Shown here in pieces: positions 5,922 to 12,607 of a stretch of DNA of 12,607 nt. The stretch lies in contig JBNAVY010000050.1 in the NCBI GenBank assembly GCA_049700195.1, forward strand, positions 1-12,607, written 5' to 3'. Both the position numbers and the translations under genes were made by a program. The notes beneath the pieces are model-generated. The model was not told where the DNA came from. It worked only from the letters and a program-made list of their open reading frames with translations, and made no database searches. The stretch's first letter is position 1. Each line of letters opens with the position of its first letter. This DNA comes from JBNAVY01 sp049700195. GTDB lineage: Bacteria > Bacillota > Thermoanaerobacteria > Thermoanaerobacterales > Thermoanaerobacteraceae.

Positions 5922-6872
5922 ATGGTTGAAAAAGATCTTTTAGAGATCAAAAGTCTCTCACAAAAAGATATAACTGAAATTTTAAATTTAGCTTCTGATA
6001 TGAAAAAAATTTTAAGTGGTGAAAAATATTCAAATATATTAAAAGGGAAAACTGTTATAACAATCTTTTTTGAACCAAGTACCAGAACAAGACTTTCTTT
6101 TGAGCTAGCAGCAAAATACCTGGGGGCTCATTATGGAAATATTGAGGTTTCAACAAGCAGTGTAGCAAAAGGGGAATCATTAATTGATACAGTAAGAACT
6201 GTTGAAATGATGAAAGCTGATGTTGTGATAACACGGCACAATATGAGTGGAACACCTCACATGCTTTCCAAGTATACAAATATGTCAATAGTAAATGCAG
6301 GTGATGGAATAAATGAACATCCTACACAGGCTTTGCTTGATATGATGACTATTAAAGAAAAAAAGGGAACTTTAAAAGGATTAAAGGTTACTATAGTAGG
6401 TGATATAATGCACAGCAGGGTTGCAAGGTCAAATATTTGGGGATTTAAAAAGATGGGTTCAGAAGTTGCAGTTTGTGCGCCATCAACATTAATGCCATCT
6501 CAAATAGAAAAAATGGGTGTAAAGGCTTATAACAATATTGAAGAAGCAGCAAATGATGCAGATGTAGTGATGGGACTAAGAATACAATTAGAACGGCAAA
6601 AAGGCGGGTTGTTTCCAACAGTTGATGAATACAAAGAGTATTTTGGAATTAATGAAAGAATACTAAAACTTGCAAAGCCTGATGTTTTACTTATGCATCC
6701 CGGGCCTATAAACAGAAATGTAGAAGTAACTGCTCAAGCCGCAAATTCTAGATATTCTGTTATTGAAGAACAGGTAACAAATGGAGTTGCTGTCAGAATG
6801 GCAATTTTAAAAATACTTTGTGAAAGGAGAAATTTAAATGAAGATAGTTATAAAAAATGGCAGAGTAATTGA
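5922..6872 (+). CDS. pyrB: Aspartate carbamoyltransferase catalytic chain
   Basis: It condenses carbamoyl phosphate with L-aspartate to N-carbamoyl-aspartate, the first committed pyrimidine step. The protein is 316 aa, and AAAGGAG lies seven bases before the ATG. Carbamoyl-phosphate motif FFEPSTRTRLSFE is at 49-61, the K84 loop SSVAKGES at 79-86, HPTQALLD at 133-140, the aspartate-binding region MGLRIQLER at 217-225, and HPGPINRN at 259-266. No pyrI regulatory chain is adjacent, so the enzyme is probably of the unregulated trimer type and control would lie at transcription through the two attenuators and the terminator upstream. The last 11 codons overlap pyrC by 35 bases in another frame. 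Confidence 0.97.
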   Translation: MVEKDLLEIKSLSQKDITEILNLASDMKKILSGEKYSNILKGKTVITIFFEPSTRTRLSFELAAKYLGAHYGNIEVSTSSVAKGESLIDTVRTVEMMKADVVITRHNMSGTPHMLSKYTNMSIVNAGDGINEHPTQALLDMMTIKEKKGTLKGLKVTIVGDIMHSRVARSNIWGFKKMGSEVAVCAPSTLMPSQIEKMGVKAYNNIEEAANDADVVMGLRIQLERQKGGLFPTVDEYKEYFGINERILKLAKPDVLLMHPGPINRNVEVTAQAANSRYSVIEEQVTNGVAVRMAILKILCERRNLNEDSYKKWQSN

Positions 6873-8133
6873 TGGTTTTGGGAAAGAAGAATGTGCAGAT
6901 ATTTTAATAAATTTCGGTATAATAAAGGCTATAGATAAAAATATTGAAGCAGAGGATGCTGTAGTTATTGATGCTGCTGGTAAATATGTGATTCCAGGAT
7001 TTGTCGATATGCATACACATTTAAGACAGCCAGGATTTGAAGAAAAGGAGACTATAAGGACGGGAACTGAGGCAGCAGCGGCAGGTGGATATACGACAAT
7101 AGCCTGTATGCCTAATACTAATCCTCCAATAGATAGCGATATAGTAGCATTATATGTAAAAACTATTGCAGAAAATGAAGGTGTAGTAAAGGTAGTGCCA
7201 ATAGGTGCTATGACAAAAGGAATGAAAGGCGATGAAATAACAGAAATGGGCAAGTTGAAAAAAGCAGGTGTAACAGCACTTTCTGATGATGGATTTCCAA
7301 TAATGAGTGCTGGAATAATGAAAAGAGTTATGACTTATGGGAAAATGCATGACTTGCTCATGATAACACACTGCGAAGATAAGACATTAAGTGGTGAAGG
7401 TGTTATGAATAGCGGCATTATATCAACTATGATCGGACTTAAAGGGATACCTAATGAAGCTGAAGAGGTTATGCTTGCAAGAAATATAATATTAGCTAAG
7501 TCAACAGGTGCAAGACTTCATATAGCACATGTATCTACAAAAGGAAGTGTAGAATTGATAAAAAGGGCAAAAGAAGAAGGGGTTAATATAACAGCAGAAG
7601 TTACTCCACATAATCTTACACTAACAGATGAAGCAGTGTATAATTATGATACAAATACCAAAGCATATCCTCCGCTTAGGACAAAAGAAGATGTTGAAGC
7701 ATTAATTGAAGGTTTAAAAGAAGGAATTATAGATGTAATTGCAACAGACCATGCTCCTCACACTAAAGATGATAAGAAAGTTCCTTATGATATGGCCGCT
7801 TTTGGAATATCAGGACTAGAGACTGCATTTTCTGTTGTTAATACTTTTTTGCTACAACCTGGCAAAATAACTATAAATGATTTAGTAAATTATTTTAGTG
7901 TAAATCCTGCTAAAATTTTGAGAATACCAAGTGGAATAAAACCAGGTAAAACAGCAGATATAACAATAGTAGATTTATATAAAGAATTTAAAGTTGATAA
8001 AGATAAATTTATATCAAAAGGAAAGAATACTCCTTATAACGGAATTACTTTAAAAGGTACAGTTGAATATACAATTGTAGATGGAAAAATTAAATATAGA
8101 GGTTATAGTAAAAATGAAAAAATTGAGGTATAA
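6838..8133 (+). CDS. pyrC: Dihydroorotase
   Basis: This zinc amidohydrolase cyclises N-carbamoyl-aspartate to dihydroorotate. The protein is 431 aa, starting at ATG 6838 eight bases after AAAGGAG, inside the end of pyrB. Metal and substrate residues are visible: H59 and H61 in DMHTHLRQPG, D151 in ALSDDGFP, H178 in THCED, H231 in LHIAHVSTKG, and D304 in IATDHAPHTKDDK. The aspartate at 151 in place of a carboxylated lysine, with the ~430-aa length, fits the Firmicutes-type (class I) enzyme rather than the ~350-aa E. coli type. The 35-base overlap with pyrB suggests coupled translation. Confidence 0.97.
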   Translation: MKIVIKNGRVIDGFGKEECADILINFGIIKAIDKNIEAEDAVVIDAAGKYVIPGFVDMHTHLRQPGFEEKETIRTGTEAAAAGGYTTIACMPNTNPPIDSDIVALYVKTIAENEGVVKVVPIGAMTKGMKGDEITEMGKLKKAGVTALSDDGFPIMSAGIMKRVMTYGKMHDLLMITHCEDKTLSGEGVMNSGIISTMIGLKGIPNEAEEVMLARNIILAKSTGARLHIAHVSTKGSVELIKRAKEEGVNITAEVTPHNLTLTDEAVYNYDTNTKAYPPLRTKEDVEALIEGLKEGIIDVIATDHAPHTKDDKKVPYDMAAFGISGLETAFSVVNTFLLQPGKITINDLVNYFSVNPAKILRIPSGIKPGKTADITIVDLYKEFKVDKDKFISKGKNTPYNGITLKGTVEYTIVDGKIKYRGYSKNEKIEV

Positions 8134-8191
8134 TTAGAGTATATTTATAAATAAAAATGTATAAAAATAAATAATTAGGAGGCTTGATTTA

Positions 8192-9115
8192 ATGTTTATT
8201 GATAAACTTATTCAGAATATAAAAGATAAAAATAGCTCTGTTATAGCAGGGCTTGATCCTAGAATTGAAAATATTCCTGATTTTATAATTAATGAAGCAT
8301 TTAAATATAAAAATAGCGAAGAAGAAGGAATATCACAAGCTTTATATTTATTTAATAAGGGGATTTTGGATTCAATATATGATATAGTCCCTGCCGTTAA
8401 GATACAGATTGCTTTTTATGAAGCTTATGGCTATGAAGGTTTAAAAGCTTTTTATAAAACAGCAGAGTATGCAAAAGATTTAGGTTTAATAGTAATAGCA
8501 GATGTTAAACGGGGAGATATTCAAGAGGTTGCCAAAATGTATTCAAAAGCATATTTAAAAAATCCAATGTTTGATGCTATGACAGTAAATCCTTATATGG
8601 GTATGGATACTTTATTGCCATATCTTGATGATATTTTAGAATATAATAAAGGGATTTTTGTTATTGTTAAGAGTTCTAATAAAGGATCTAGTGATATTCA
8701 AAATATTAAATCAATTAATGGTACTTATGTTTATGAGAATGTTGCAAAAATGATAGATGAAATTTCTAGTTTAGCAGTAGGTAAAAGTGGTTATAGTTCT
8801 GTAGGAGCTGTTGTAGGAGCAACATATCCAGATGAGGCCAAAGTTTTACGTTCAATGATGAAGAAAAATTTTTTTCTAGTTCCTGGTTATAAAGCTCAAG
8901 GAGGGACAATTAATGATATAATAAATTGTTTTGATATTAACGGATATGGAGCTGTAATAAATTCATCAAGAGGTATTATGTATGCTTTTATGAGTCCTTA
9001 TTGGAAAGATGTATATTCTGAATTTGAATATGGACAAGCAGCTAGAGAAGAAGTTTTACTTATGACAGGTATGATAAATAATGAAATAATTAAGAAGAAA
9101 TACATTGCATGTTGA
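8192..9115 (+). CDS. pyrF: Orotidine 5'-phosphate decarboxylase (long, type 2)
   Basis: It decarboxylates OMP to UMP, the last step of the pathway. The protein is 307 aa, longer than the ~235-aa common bacterial form and typical of the type 2 subfamily. TAGGAGG lies nine bases before the ATG. Motifs are VIAGLDPRI (17-25), PAVKIQIAFYE (67-77), the catalytic IADVKRGDI (102-110, with K106 the proton donor), TVNPYMGMDTLLPY (131-144) and VGATYPDEA (208-216). The 58-base AT-rich gap after pyrC shows no hairpin, so it appears to be in the same transcript. Its TGA stop is part of the GAGGTGA ribosome binding site of pyrK. Confidence 0.96.
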   Translation: MFIDKLIQNIKDKNSSVIAGLDPRIENIPDFIINEAFKYKNSEEEGISQALYLFNKGILDSIYDIVPAVKIQIAFYEAYGYEGLKAFYKTAEYAKDLGLIVIADVKRGDIQEVAKMYSKAYLKNPMFDAMTVNPYMGMDTLLPYLDDILEYNKGIFVIVKSSNKGSSDIQNIKSINGTYVYENVAKMIDEISSLAVGKSGYSSVGAVVGATYPDEAKVLRSMMKKNFFLVPGYKAQGGTINDIINCFDINGYGAVINSSRGIMYAFMSPYWKDVYSEFEYGQAAREEVLLMTGMINNEIIKKKYIAC

Positions 9116-9123
9116 GGTGAAAT

Positions 9124-9861
9124 ATGAAAGCTAAAATATTGTCTAATTATAATTTGGATGAGGACATTTTTAAAATGGAATTATATTGGAAGGGAGAAAA
9201 ACCTAAACCAGGACAATTTATAATGATAGACTGCAAAGGTAAGGCTTTTTTAAAACGTCCAATAAGTATTTGTGATTTTGAAAAAGATAAATTATCAATT
9301 GTTTATCAGGTTAAAGGGGAAGGGACAAAAAACTTATCTTTGTTAAAACCTATGGAAGAAATAGAAATAACCGGGCCGCATGGGAATGGTTATGATCTTA
9401 GTTTAGGCATAGCAAAAAAAGTTTTAATAATAGGTGGTGGTATAGGTATTCCTCCTCTTTTATATCTTTCTAAAAATATCAAGGCAGATAATTTATATAT
9501 AGCTTTAGGATATAAAACAAAAGTTTTTTTAAAAGATGAATTTGAAAAAGCAGGCAAGGTATTTATCTCAACTGAAGATGGAAGTTATGGTGAAAAAGGT
9601 TTAGTAACAAATATGTTAGAAAATATAATAGACAATGTTGATATAATTTATGGGTGTGGCCCAAAAGCCATGCTAAAAGAATTAAAAAATATATCTTTAA
9701 ATAAAAATATTTTATGCCAGATTTCAATGGAAGAAAGAATGGCATGTGGAGTTGGAGCTTGTCTTGGTTGTGCTATTAAAATAATAACAGATGAAGGATA
9801 TGAATATAAAAGAGTATGTAAAGATGGCCCAGTTTTTTTTTCAAAGGAGGTAGAACTTTGA
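9124..9861 (+). CDS. pyrK: Dihydroorotate dehydrogenase electron transfer subunit
   Basis: It partners PyrD in the class 1B NAD-dependent dihydroorotate dehydrogenase, passing electrons from the PyrD FMN to NAD through FAD and a [2Fe-2S] cluster. The protein is 245 aa. The FAD-binding RPISICDF is at 45-52, the nucleotide-binding IIGGGIGIPPLLYLS at 102-116, and YGCGP at 176-180. The cluster cysteines are C208, C213, C216 and C232 (C-x4-C-x2-C-x15-C), in the spacing expected for PyrK. Its ribosome binding site GAGGTGA overlaps the pyrF stop codon, and its own TGA overlaps the pyrD TTG, so pyrF, pyrK and pyrD are tightly coupled. Confidence 0.97.
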   Translation: MKAKILSNYNLDEDIFKMELYWKGEKPKPGQFIMIDCKGKAFLKRPISICDFEKDKLSIVYQVKGEGTKNLSLLKPMEEIEITGPHGNGYDLSLGIAKKVLIIGGGIGIPPLLYLSKNIKADNLYIALGYKTKVFLKDEFEKAGKVFISTEDGSYGEKGLVTNMLENIIDNVDIIYGCGPKAMLKELKNISLNKNILCQISMEERMACGVGACLGCAIKIITDEGYEYKRVCKDGPVFFSKEVEL

Positions 9862-10766
9862 ATCTTAAGGTAAAAATCGGGAATTTAACCTTACAGAATC
9901 CTGTAATGACGGCATCAGGAACTTTTGGATTTGGAAGAGAATATAAAGAATATATTGATTTAAATAAATTAGGAGCTATTGTTGTAAAAGGAATAACATT
10001 AAAGCCTAAAAAAGGGAATCCTCCGCCACGGATTTTTGAGACATCTTCAGGTGTTTTAAATAGTATTGGTCTACAAAATCCAGGTTTACAAGGTTTTTTA
10101 GAAAAAGAACTTCCTTTTCTTGATAATTTAGATATTCCTGTTATTGTAAATATTGCAGGTGAAACTATTGAAGAATTTGTTTATATAGCAGAAAAACTTG
10201 ATAAGGTTAATATTGAGGGTATTGAGTTAAATTTATCCTGTCCTAATGTAAAAAAGGGTGGGATGTCTTTTGGTATAAATCCTGAAGATATTTTTAATAT
10301 TACAAAAGAAGTTAGAAAAATCACTATAAAAACTGTAATTGTAAAATTGACACCAAATGTCACTGATATTGGGATATGTGCAAAAGCCGCTGAAGAAGGT
10401 GGAGCAGATGGGGTTTCATTAATAAATACCGTTGCTGGAATGGCCATAGACTTAGAAAACAGAAAGCCTTTTTTTAACAATATTATTGCAGGACTGTCAG
10501 GACCGGCAATAAAACCAATTGCGATTAAAATGGTATATGAAGTATCTAAATCTGTAAGAATTCCTATTGTTGGCATGGGTGGTATAATGAATTTTAAAGA
10601 TGCATTAGAATTCATGGTTGCAGGCGCTAGTGCAGTTGGGATAGGTACATGTAATTTTATAAATCCAAAATGTACTATTGATGTTATAGATGGAATAAAG
10701 AAATATTTAATTGAAAATAAGATTGAAGATATAAATAAAATTATAGGAAGTTTAAAAATTGATTAA
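9858..10766 (+). CDS. pyrD: Dihydroorotate dehydrogenase B, catalytic subunit
   Basis: This FMN-containing subunit oxidises dihydroorotate to orotate in complex with PyrK. The protein is 302 aa from TTG 9858, seven bases after AAAGGAGG; the start codon overlaps the pyrK stop (TTGA). Features are NPVMTASGTFGFG (14-26), VVKGITLKPKKGNPPPR (42-58), NSIGLQNPG (68-76), and ELNLSCPN (123-130) with catalytic base C128, which marks class 1 (class 2 enzymes have Ser). KLTPN (163-167) and GMGGI (239-243) contribute to FMN binding. The adjacent pyrK confirms type 1B, which uses NAD rather than quinone or fumarate and suits an anaerobe. Confidence 0.97.
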   Translation: MNLKVKIGNLTLQNPVMTASGTFGFGREYKEYIDLNKLGAIVVKGITLKPKKGNPPPRIFETSSGVLNSIGLQNPGLQGFLEKELPFLDNLDIPVIVNIAGETIEEFVYIAEKLDKVNIEGIELNLSCPNVKKGGMSFGINPEDIFNITKEVRKITIKTVIVKLTPNVTDIGICAKAAEEGGADGVSLINTVAGMAIDLENRKPFFNNIIAGLSGPAIKPIAIKMVYEVSKSVRIPIVGMGGIMNFKDALEFMVAGASAVGIGTCNFINPKCTIDVIDGIKKYLIENKIEDINKIIGSLKID

Positions 10767-10779
10767 AGGATGATGCGTT

Positions 10780-11358
10780 TTGGAAAGAGAAGAAATTTTA
10801 AATATTTTTAATGAATTAGGTGTCATAAGGAAGGGACATTTTTTATTAACTTCAGGTAATCATAGTGATACATATCTACAATGTGCACGAATTTTTCAAA
10901 ATCCTGTTTATAGTGAATTATTTTGTAAAGAACTCGCTTTAGAGTTTTACAATGAAAATATTGATTTAGTTATTGGACCAGCTATCGGTGGAATAATAAT
11001 GGCATATGAAGTATCTCGTCAACTTGGGGTTACAAATTGTTTTGCTGAAAGAGAAAATAACATAATGAATTTAAGGAGAGGATTTGAAATTAAAAAAGGC
11101 CAGAGAATTTTAATTGTTGAAGATGTAGTAACTACAGGAGGTTCTGTAAAAGATGTTATAGAATTAGTAAAACGTTTGGATGGAGTTGTTGTTGGTGTGG
11201 GCAGTATAGTTGACAGAAGTGGAGGTATGGCGAATTTTGGTGTAACATTTAAATCTTTAATTAAAATAGATGTTTTAAAATATGATAAAGAGGAATGTCC
11301 TCTTTGCCAAAAGGGAATTCCTCTTGTAAAACCTGGGAGCAGAATTTTTACGGAATAA
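10780..11358 (+). CDS. pyrE: Orotate phosphoribosyltransferase
   Basis: It joins orotate and PRPP to give OMP, the substrate of PyrF. The protein is 192 aa from TTG 10780, with AAGGA (10766-10770) nine bases upstream; the ATG at 10772 is out of frame. The PRPP-binding motif ILIVEDVVTTGGS is at 110-122, LLTSGNHSDTYLQ at 22-34, and GPAIGGII at 66-73. A C-terminal EECPLCQKGIPLVKPGSR holds a C-x2-C pair (173, 176), which I recall from other clostridial-type PyrE proteins. It is the last pyr gene and overlaps the convergent gene by 11 bases. No clear terminator follows it. Confidence 0.96.
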   Translation: MEREEILNIFNELGVIRKGHFLLTSGNHSDTYLQCARIFQNPVYSELFCKELALEFYNENIDLVIGPAIGGIIMAYEVSRQLGVTNCFAERENNIMNLRRGFEIKKGQRILIVEDVVTTGGSVKDVIELVKRLDGVVVGVGSIVDRSGGMANFGVTFKSLIKIDVLKYDKEECPLCQKGIPLVKPGSRIFTE

Positions 11359-11581
11359 GCATGTTTATTATTCTCATTGTTTCAGGACCAACAATACCAT
11401 CAACTCTTATTCCGTTATCTCTTTGAAATCTCATAACTGCATTTTTAGTCAATGGCCCAAAAATTCCATCTATCGGGCCAGGGTCATAGCCTAAACTTTG
11501 CAGTATCATTTGAAGCTCTAAAACATCAGGACCTACAGTACCTTCATAAAGAAGACGTGAGCCTAATTGCTGTTTTTGCAT
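11348..11581 (-). CDS. Small stand-alone peptidoglycan-binding domain protein
   Basis: The start is placed at ATG 11581 (77 aa), six bases after GAGGTG; the in-frame GTG at 11590 is part of that ribosome binding site. Residues about 14-74 form one complete PG_binding_1 domain: GPDVLELQMILQSLGY, then PGPIDGIFGPLTKNAVMRFQ, then GIVGPETMRII. By family this three-helix domain binds peptidoglycan and is usually attached to a cell-wall hydrolase. Here there is no catalytic domain and no signal peptide, so how it would reach the wall is unclear; it may act inside a forespore or mother cell, which is speculation. It overlaps the end of pyrE tail to tail by 11 bases. Confidence 0.85.
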   Translation of the reverse strand: MQKQQLGSRLLYEGTVGPDVLELQMILQSLGYDPGPIDGIFGPLTKNAVMRFQRDNGIRVDGIVGPETMRIINMLIP

Positions 11582-11724
11582 TGTATACACCTCATTTATA
11601 CACTTTCCTTAATATATAATATGCAAAAAACAGGGAAGTGTTATTTTATAATACTTGGTTATGATTTGTAGAATCCTTTTATTAAATCTTTTATAACATA
11701 ATAAATAAAATTATTCAATTAATA

Positions 11725-11751
11725 TTGACATTTAATTATTTATAGTATTAA
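11725..11751 (+). promoter_or_regulatory. Candidate promoter of the TtcA-like gene
   Basis: A perfect TTGACA (11725-11730) is followed by TATTAA (11746-11751) at a short 15-base spacing, 18 bases before the ATG. The -35 is strong; the -10 and the spacing are not ideal. Confidence 0.4.
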
Positions 11752-11769
11752 GATTGAATAGGTGATTGT

Positions 11770-12471
11770 ATGCAAAAAATACTTGGCAAGTTAAGACGAG
11801 CGGTTCAAGACTTTGATATGATTCAAGATGGAGATTACATTGCAGTTGGAGTTTCAGGAGGTAAAGACAGTATTGCTTTACTATATGGAATGCATCTGCT
11901 AAAAAAGTTTTATCCGATAAAATTTGATGTTGTAGGTCTAATGCTTACTTTAGGTTATGAAAATTTTAATACAACAGAAATAGAAAAATTTTGTCGTGAA
12001 AAAGAAATATCATTTTTTATAAAGGAGACAGATATTAAAAAAATTGTTTTCGATTATAGAAAAGAAGACAACCCATGTTCTTTATGTGCTAATTTAAGGC
12101 GTGGTGCTTTAAATAATTTTGCGATTGAAAAAGGTTGTAATAAAGTAGCTTTAGGACATCATTATAATGATTTGATTGAAACCTTAATAATGAATATGTT
12201 TTATAACGGAAGACTTCATACGTTTGAGCCCGTTTCATATCTTGATAGATCAAAAATTACAGTTTTAAGGCCCTTTATATATGTTAAAGAAAAAGATATA
12301 AAAAGCGAAGTAAAAAAGAATAATTTACCTATAGTAATAAATCCATGTCCAGTTGAAGGAAACACAAAAAGACATTATATAAAAAAACTTATAAATGATT
12401 TAAAATACAATGTTCCAGATATAGATAAACATATATTTTCTGCAATTAAAAAAGACATATTTAATATGTAA
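11770..12471 (+). CDS. TtcA-family PP-loop ATPase, probable tRNA 2-thiocytidine synthase
   Basis: This 233-aa protein begins at ATG 11770 behind AGGTGAT. The PP-loop ATP pyrophosphatase motif VSGGKDS is at 28-34. C103 and C106 (NPCSLCANLRRG) and C193 (NPCPVEG) match the three cysteines that hold the oxygen-sensitive [4Fe-4S] cluster in TtcA. GHHYNDLIETL (129-139) is the third family signature. TtcA proteins adenylate and thiolate cytidine 32 of tRNA, although many Firmicutes paralogues are uncharacterised, so the substrate is inferred. The protein is shorter than E. coli TtcA (~310 aa), lacking mainly N- and C-terminal extensions. It has its own promoter and lies just upstream of an rRNA promoter. 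Confidence 0.88.
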   Translation: MQKILGKLRRAVQDFDMIQDGDYIAVGVSGGKDSIALLYGMHLLKKFYPIKFDVVGLMLTLGYENFNTTEIEKFCREKEISFFIKETDIKKIVFDYRKEDNPCSLCANLRRGALNNFAIEKGCNKVALGHHYNDLIETLIMNMFYNGRLHTFEPVSYLDRSKITVLRPFIYVKEKDIKSEVKKNNLPIVINPCPVEGNTKRHYIKKLINDLKYNVPDIDKHIFSAIKKDIFNM

Positions 12472-12514
12472 TATCAAGGTAAAAACTGACAGCAAAGAAA
12501 AATAAAAAAAGTGC

Positions 12515-12543
12515 TTGACACAGGCGAAAAAATTTGCTATTAT
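12515..12543 (+). promoter_or_regulatory. Strong rRNA operon promoter
   Basis: TTGACA (12515-12520) is perfect. A 17-base spacer follows, then TATTAT (12538-12543) with an extended TG at 12535-12536. Transcription would begin near 12550. The strength and the leader that follows indicate a stable-RNA promoter. Confidence 0.85.
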
Positions 12544-12549
12544 AAGAAA

Positions 12550-12607
12550 GTCGCGAAAAGCGGCGAAAGAACCTTGAGAACTGAACAGTGAGAAAAAGAA
12601 GCAAGCG
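12550..12607 (+). other. rRNA operon leader (5' part, cut by window edge)
   Basis: A small hairpin, GTCGC (12550-12554) with GCGGC (12560-12564), stands at the expected transcript start. CCTTGAGAACTGAACAGTG (12572-12590) resembles the CTTGAAAACTGAA-type motif found ahead of 16S rRNA genes in Firmicutes, tied to antitermination and pre-rRNA processing. The 16S gene itself is not in the window. Confidence 0.7.

Noticed and set aside
11287..11323. Perfect AAAGAGGA/TCCTCTTT inverted repeat (11287-11305) and an alternative GAGGAAT/ATTCCTC pairing within pyrE
   Set aside because: They lie inside codons of the conserved C-x2-C region with no T run after them, so they are probably a by-product of coding sequence rather than a terminator.
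11353..11373. GAATAA/TTATTC inverted repeat at the pyrE stop
   Set aside because: Six mostly A-T pairs and no T run; not a credible terminator for the pyr operon.

Overview
The window is AT-rich, with densely packed genes, Shine-Dalgarno sequences close to the AGGAGGTGAT consensus and frequent TTG starts. It has PyrR-type RNA attenuators and an rRNA leader of the Firmicutes kind. All of this points to a low-GC Clostridia-type Firmicute. The genus cannot be fixed from this sequence alone.

Left region (1-2372, minus strand): a PAS-GGDEF diguanylate cyclase that runs off the left edge, and upstream of it a SixA-like histidine phosphatase fused to a CHAD (polyphosphate-binding) domain. Middle-left (2570-4965): a plus-strand lspA-rluD pair (lipoprotein signal peptidase, 23S rRNA pseudouridine synthase) meets a convergent PurM/HypE-superfamily gene of unknown role. 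The two share a bidirectional terminator hairpin that overlaps both stop codons.

Centre (5042-11358): a de novo pyrimidine operon, pyrR-pyrB-pyrC-pyrF-pyrK-pyrD-pyrE, covering every step from carbamoyl phosphate plus aspartate to UMP. Carbamoyl phosphate synthase (carAB), the regulatory chain pyrI and a uracil permease are absent from the cluster. A promoter is followed by a full PyrR attenuator ahead of pyrR, and a second PyrR attenuator lies between pyrR and pyrB. Directly after the second one is a 26-codon ORF with a strong ribosome binding site. Its stop codon lies inside the stem of another intrinsic terminator just upstream of pyrB. This looks like an E. coli pyrBI-style leader-peptide attenuator stacked on a PyrR attenuator, and it is the most unusual item in the window.

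Right region (11348-12607): a convergent gene for a tiny stand-alone peptidoglycan-binding domain, a TtcA-family PP-loop tRNA thiolase-like protein, and a near-perfect extended -10 promoter with a conserved rRNA leader motif. A 16S rRNA gene probably begins just past the right edge. No gene-free stretch exceeds 300 bases. The longest gaps are about 180-245 bases and hold the promoters and attenuators listed.
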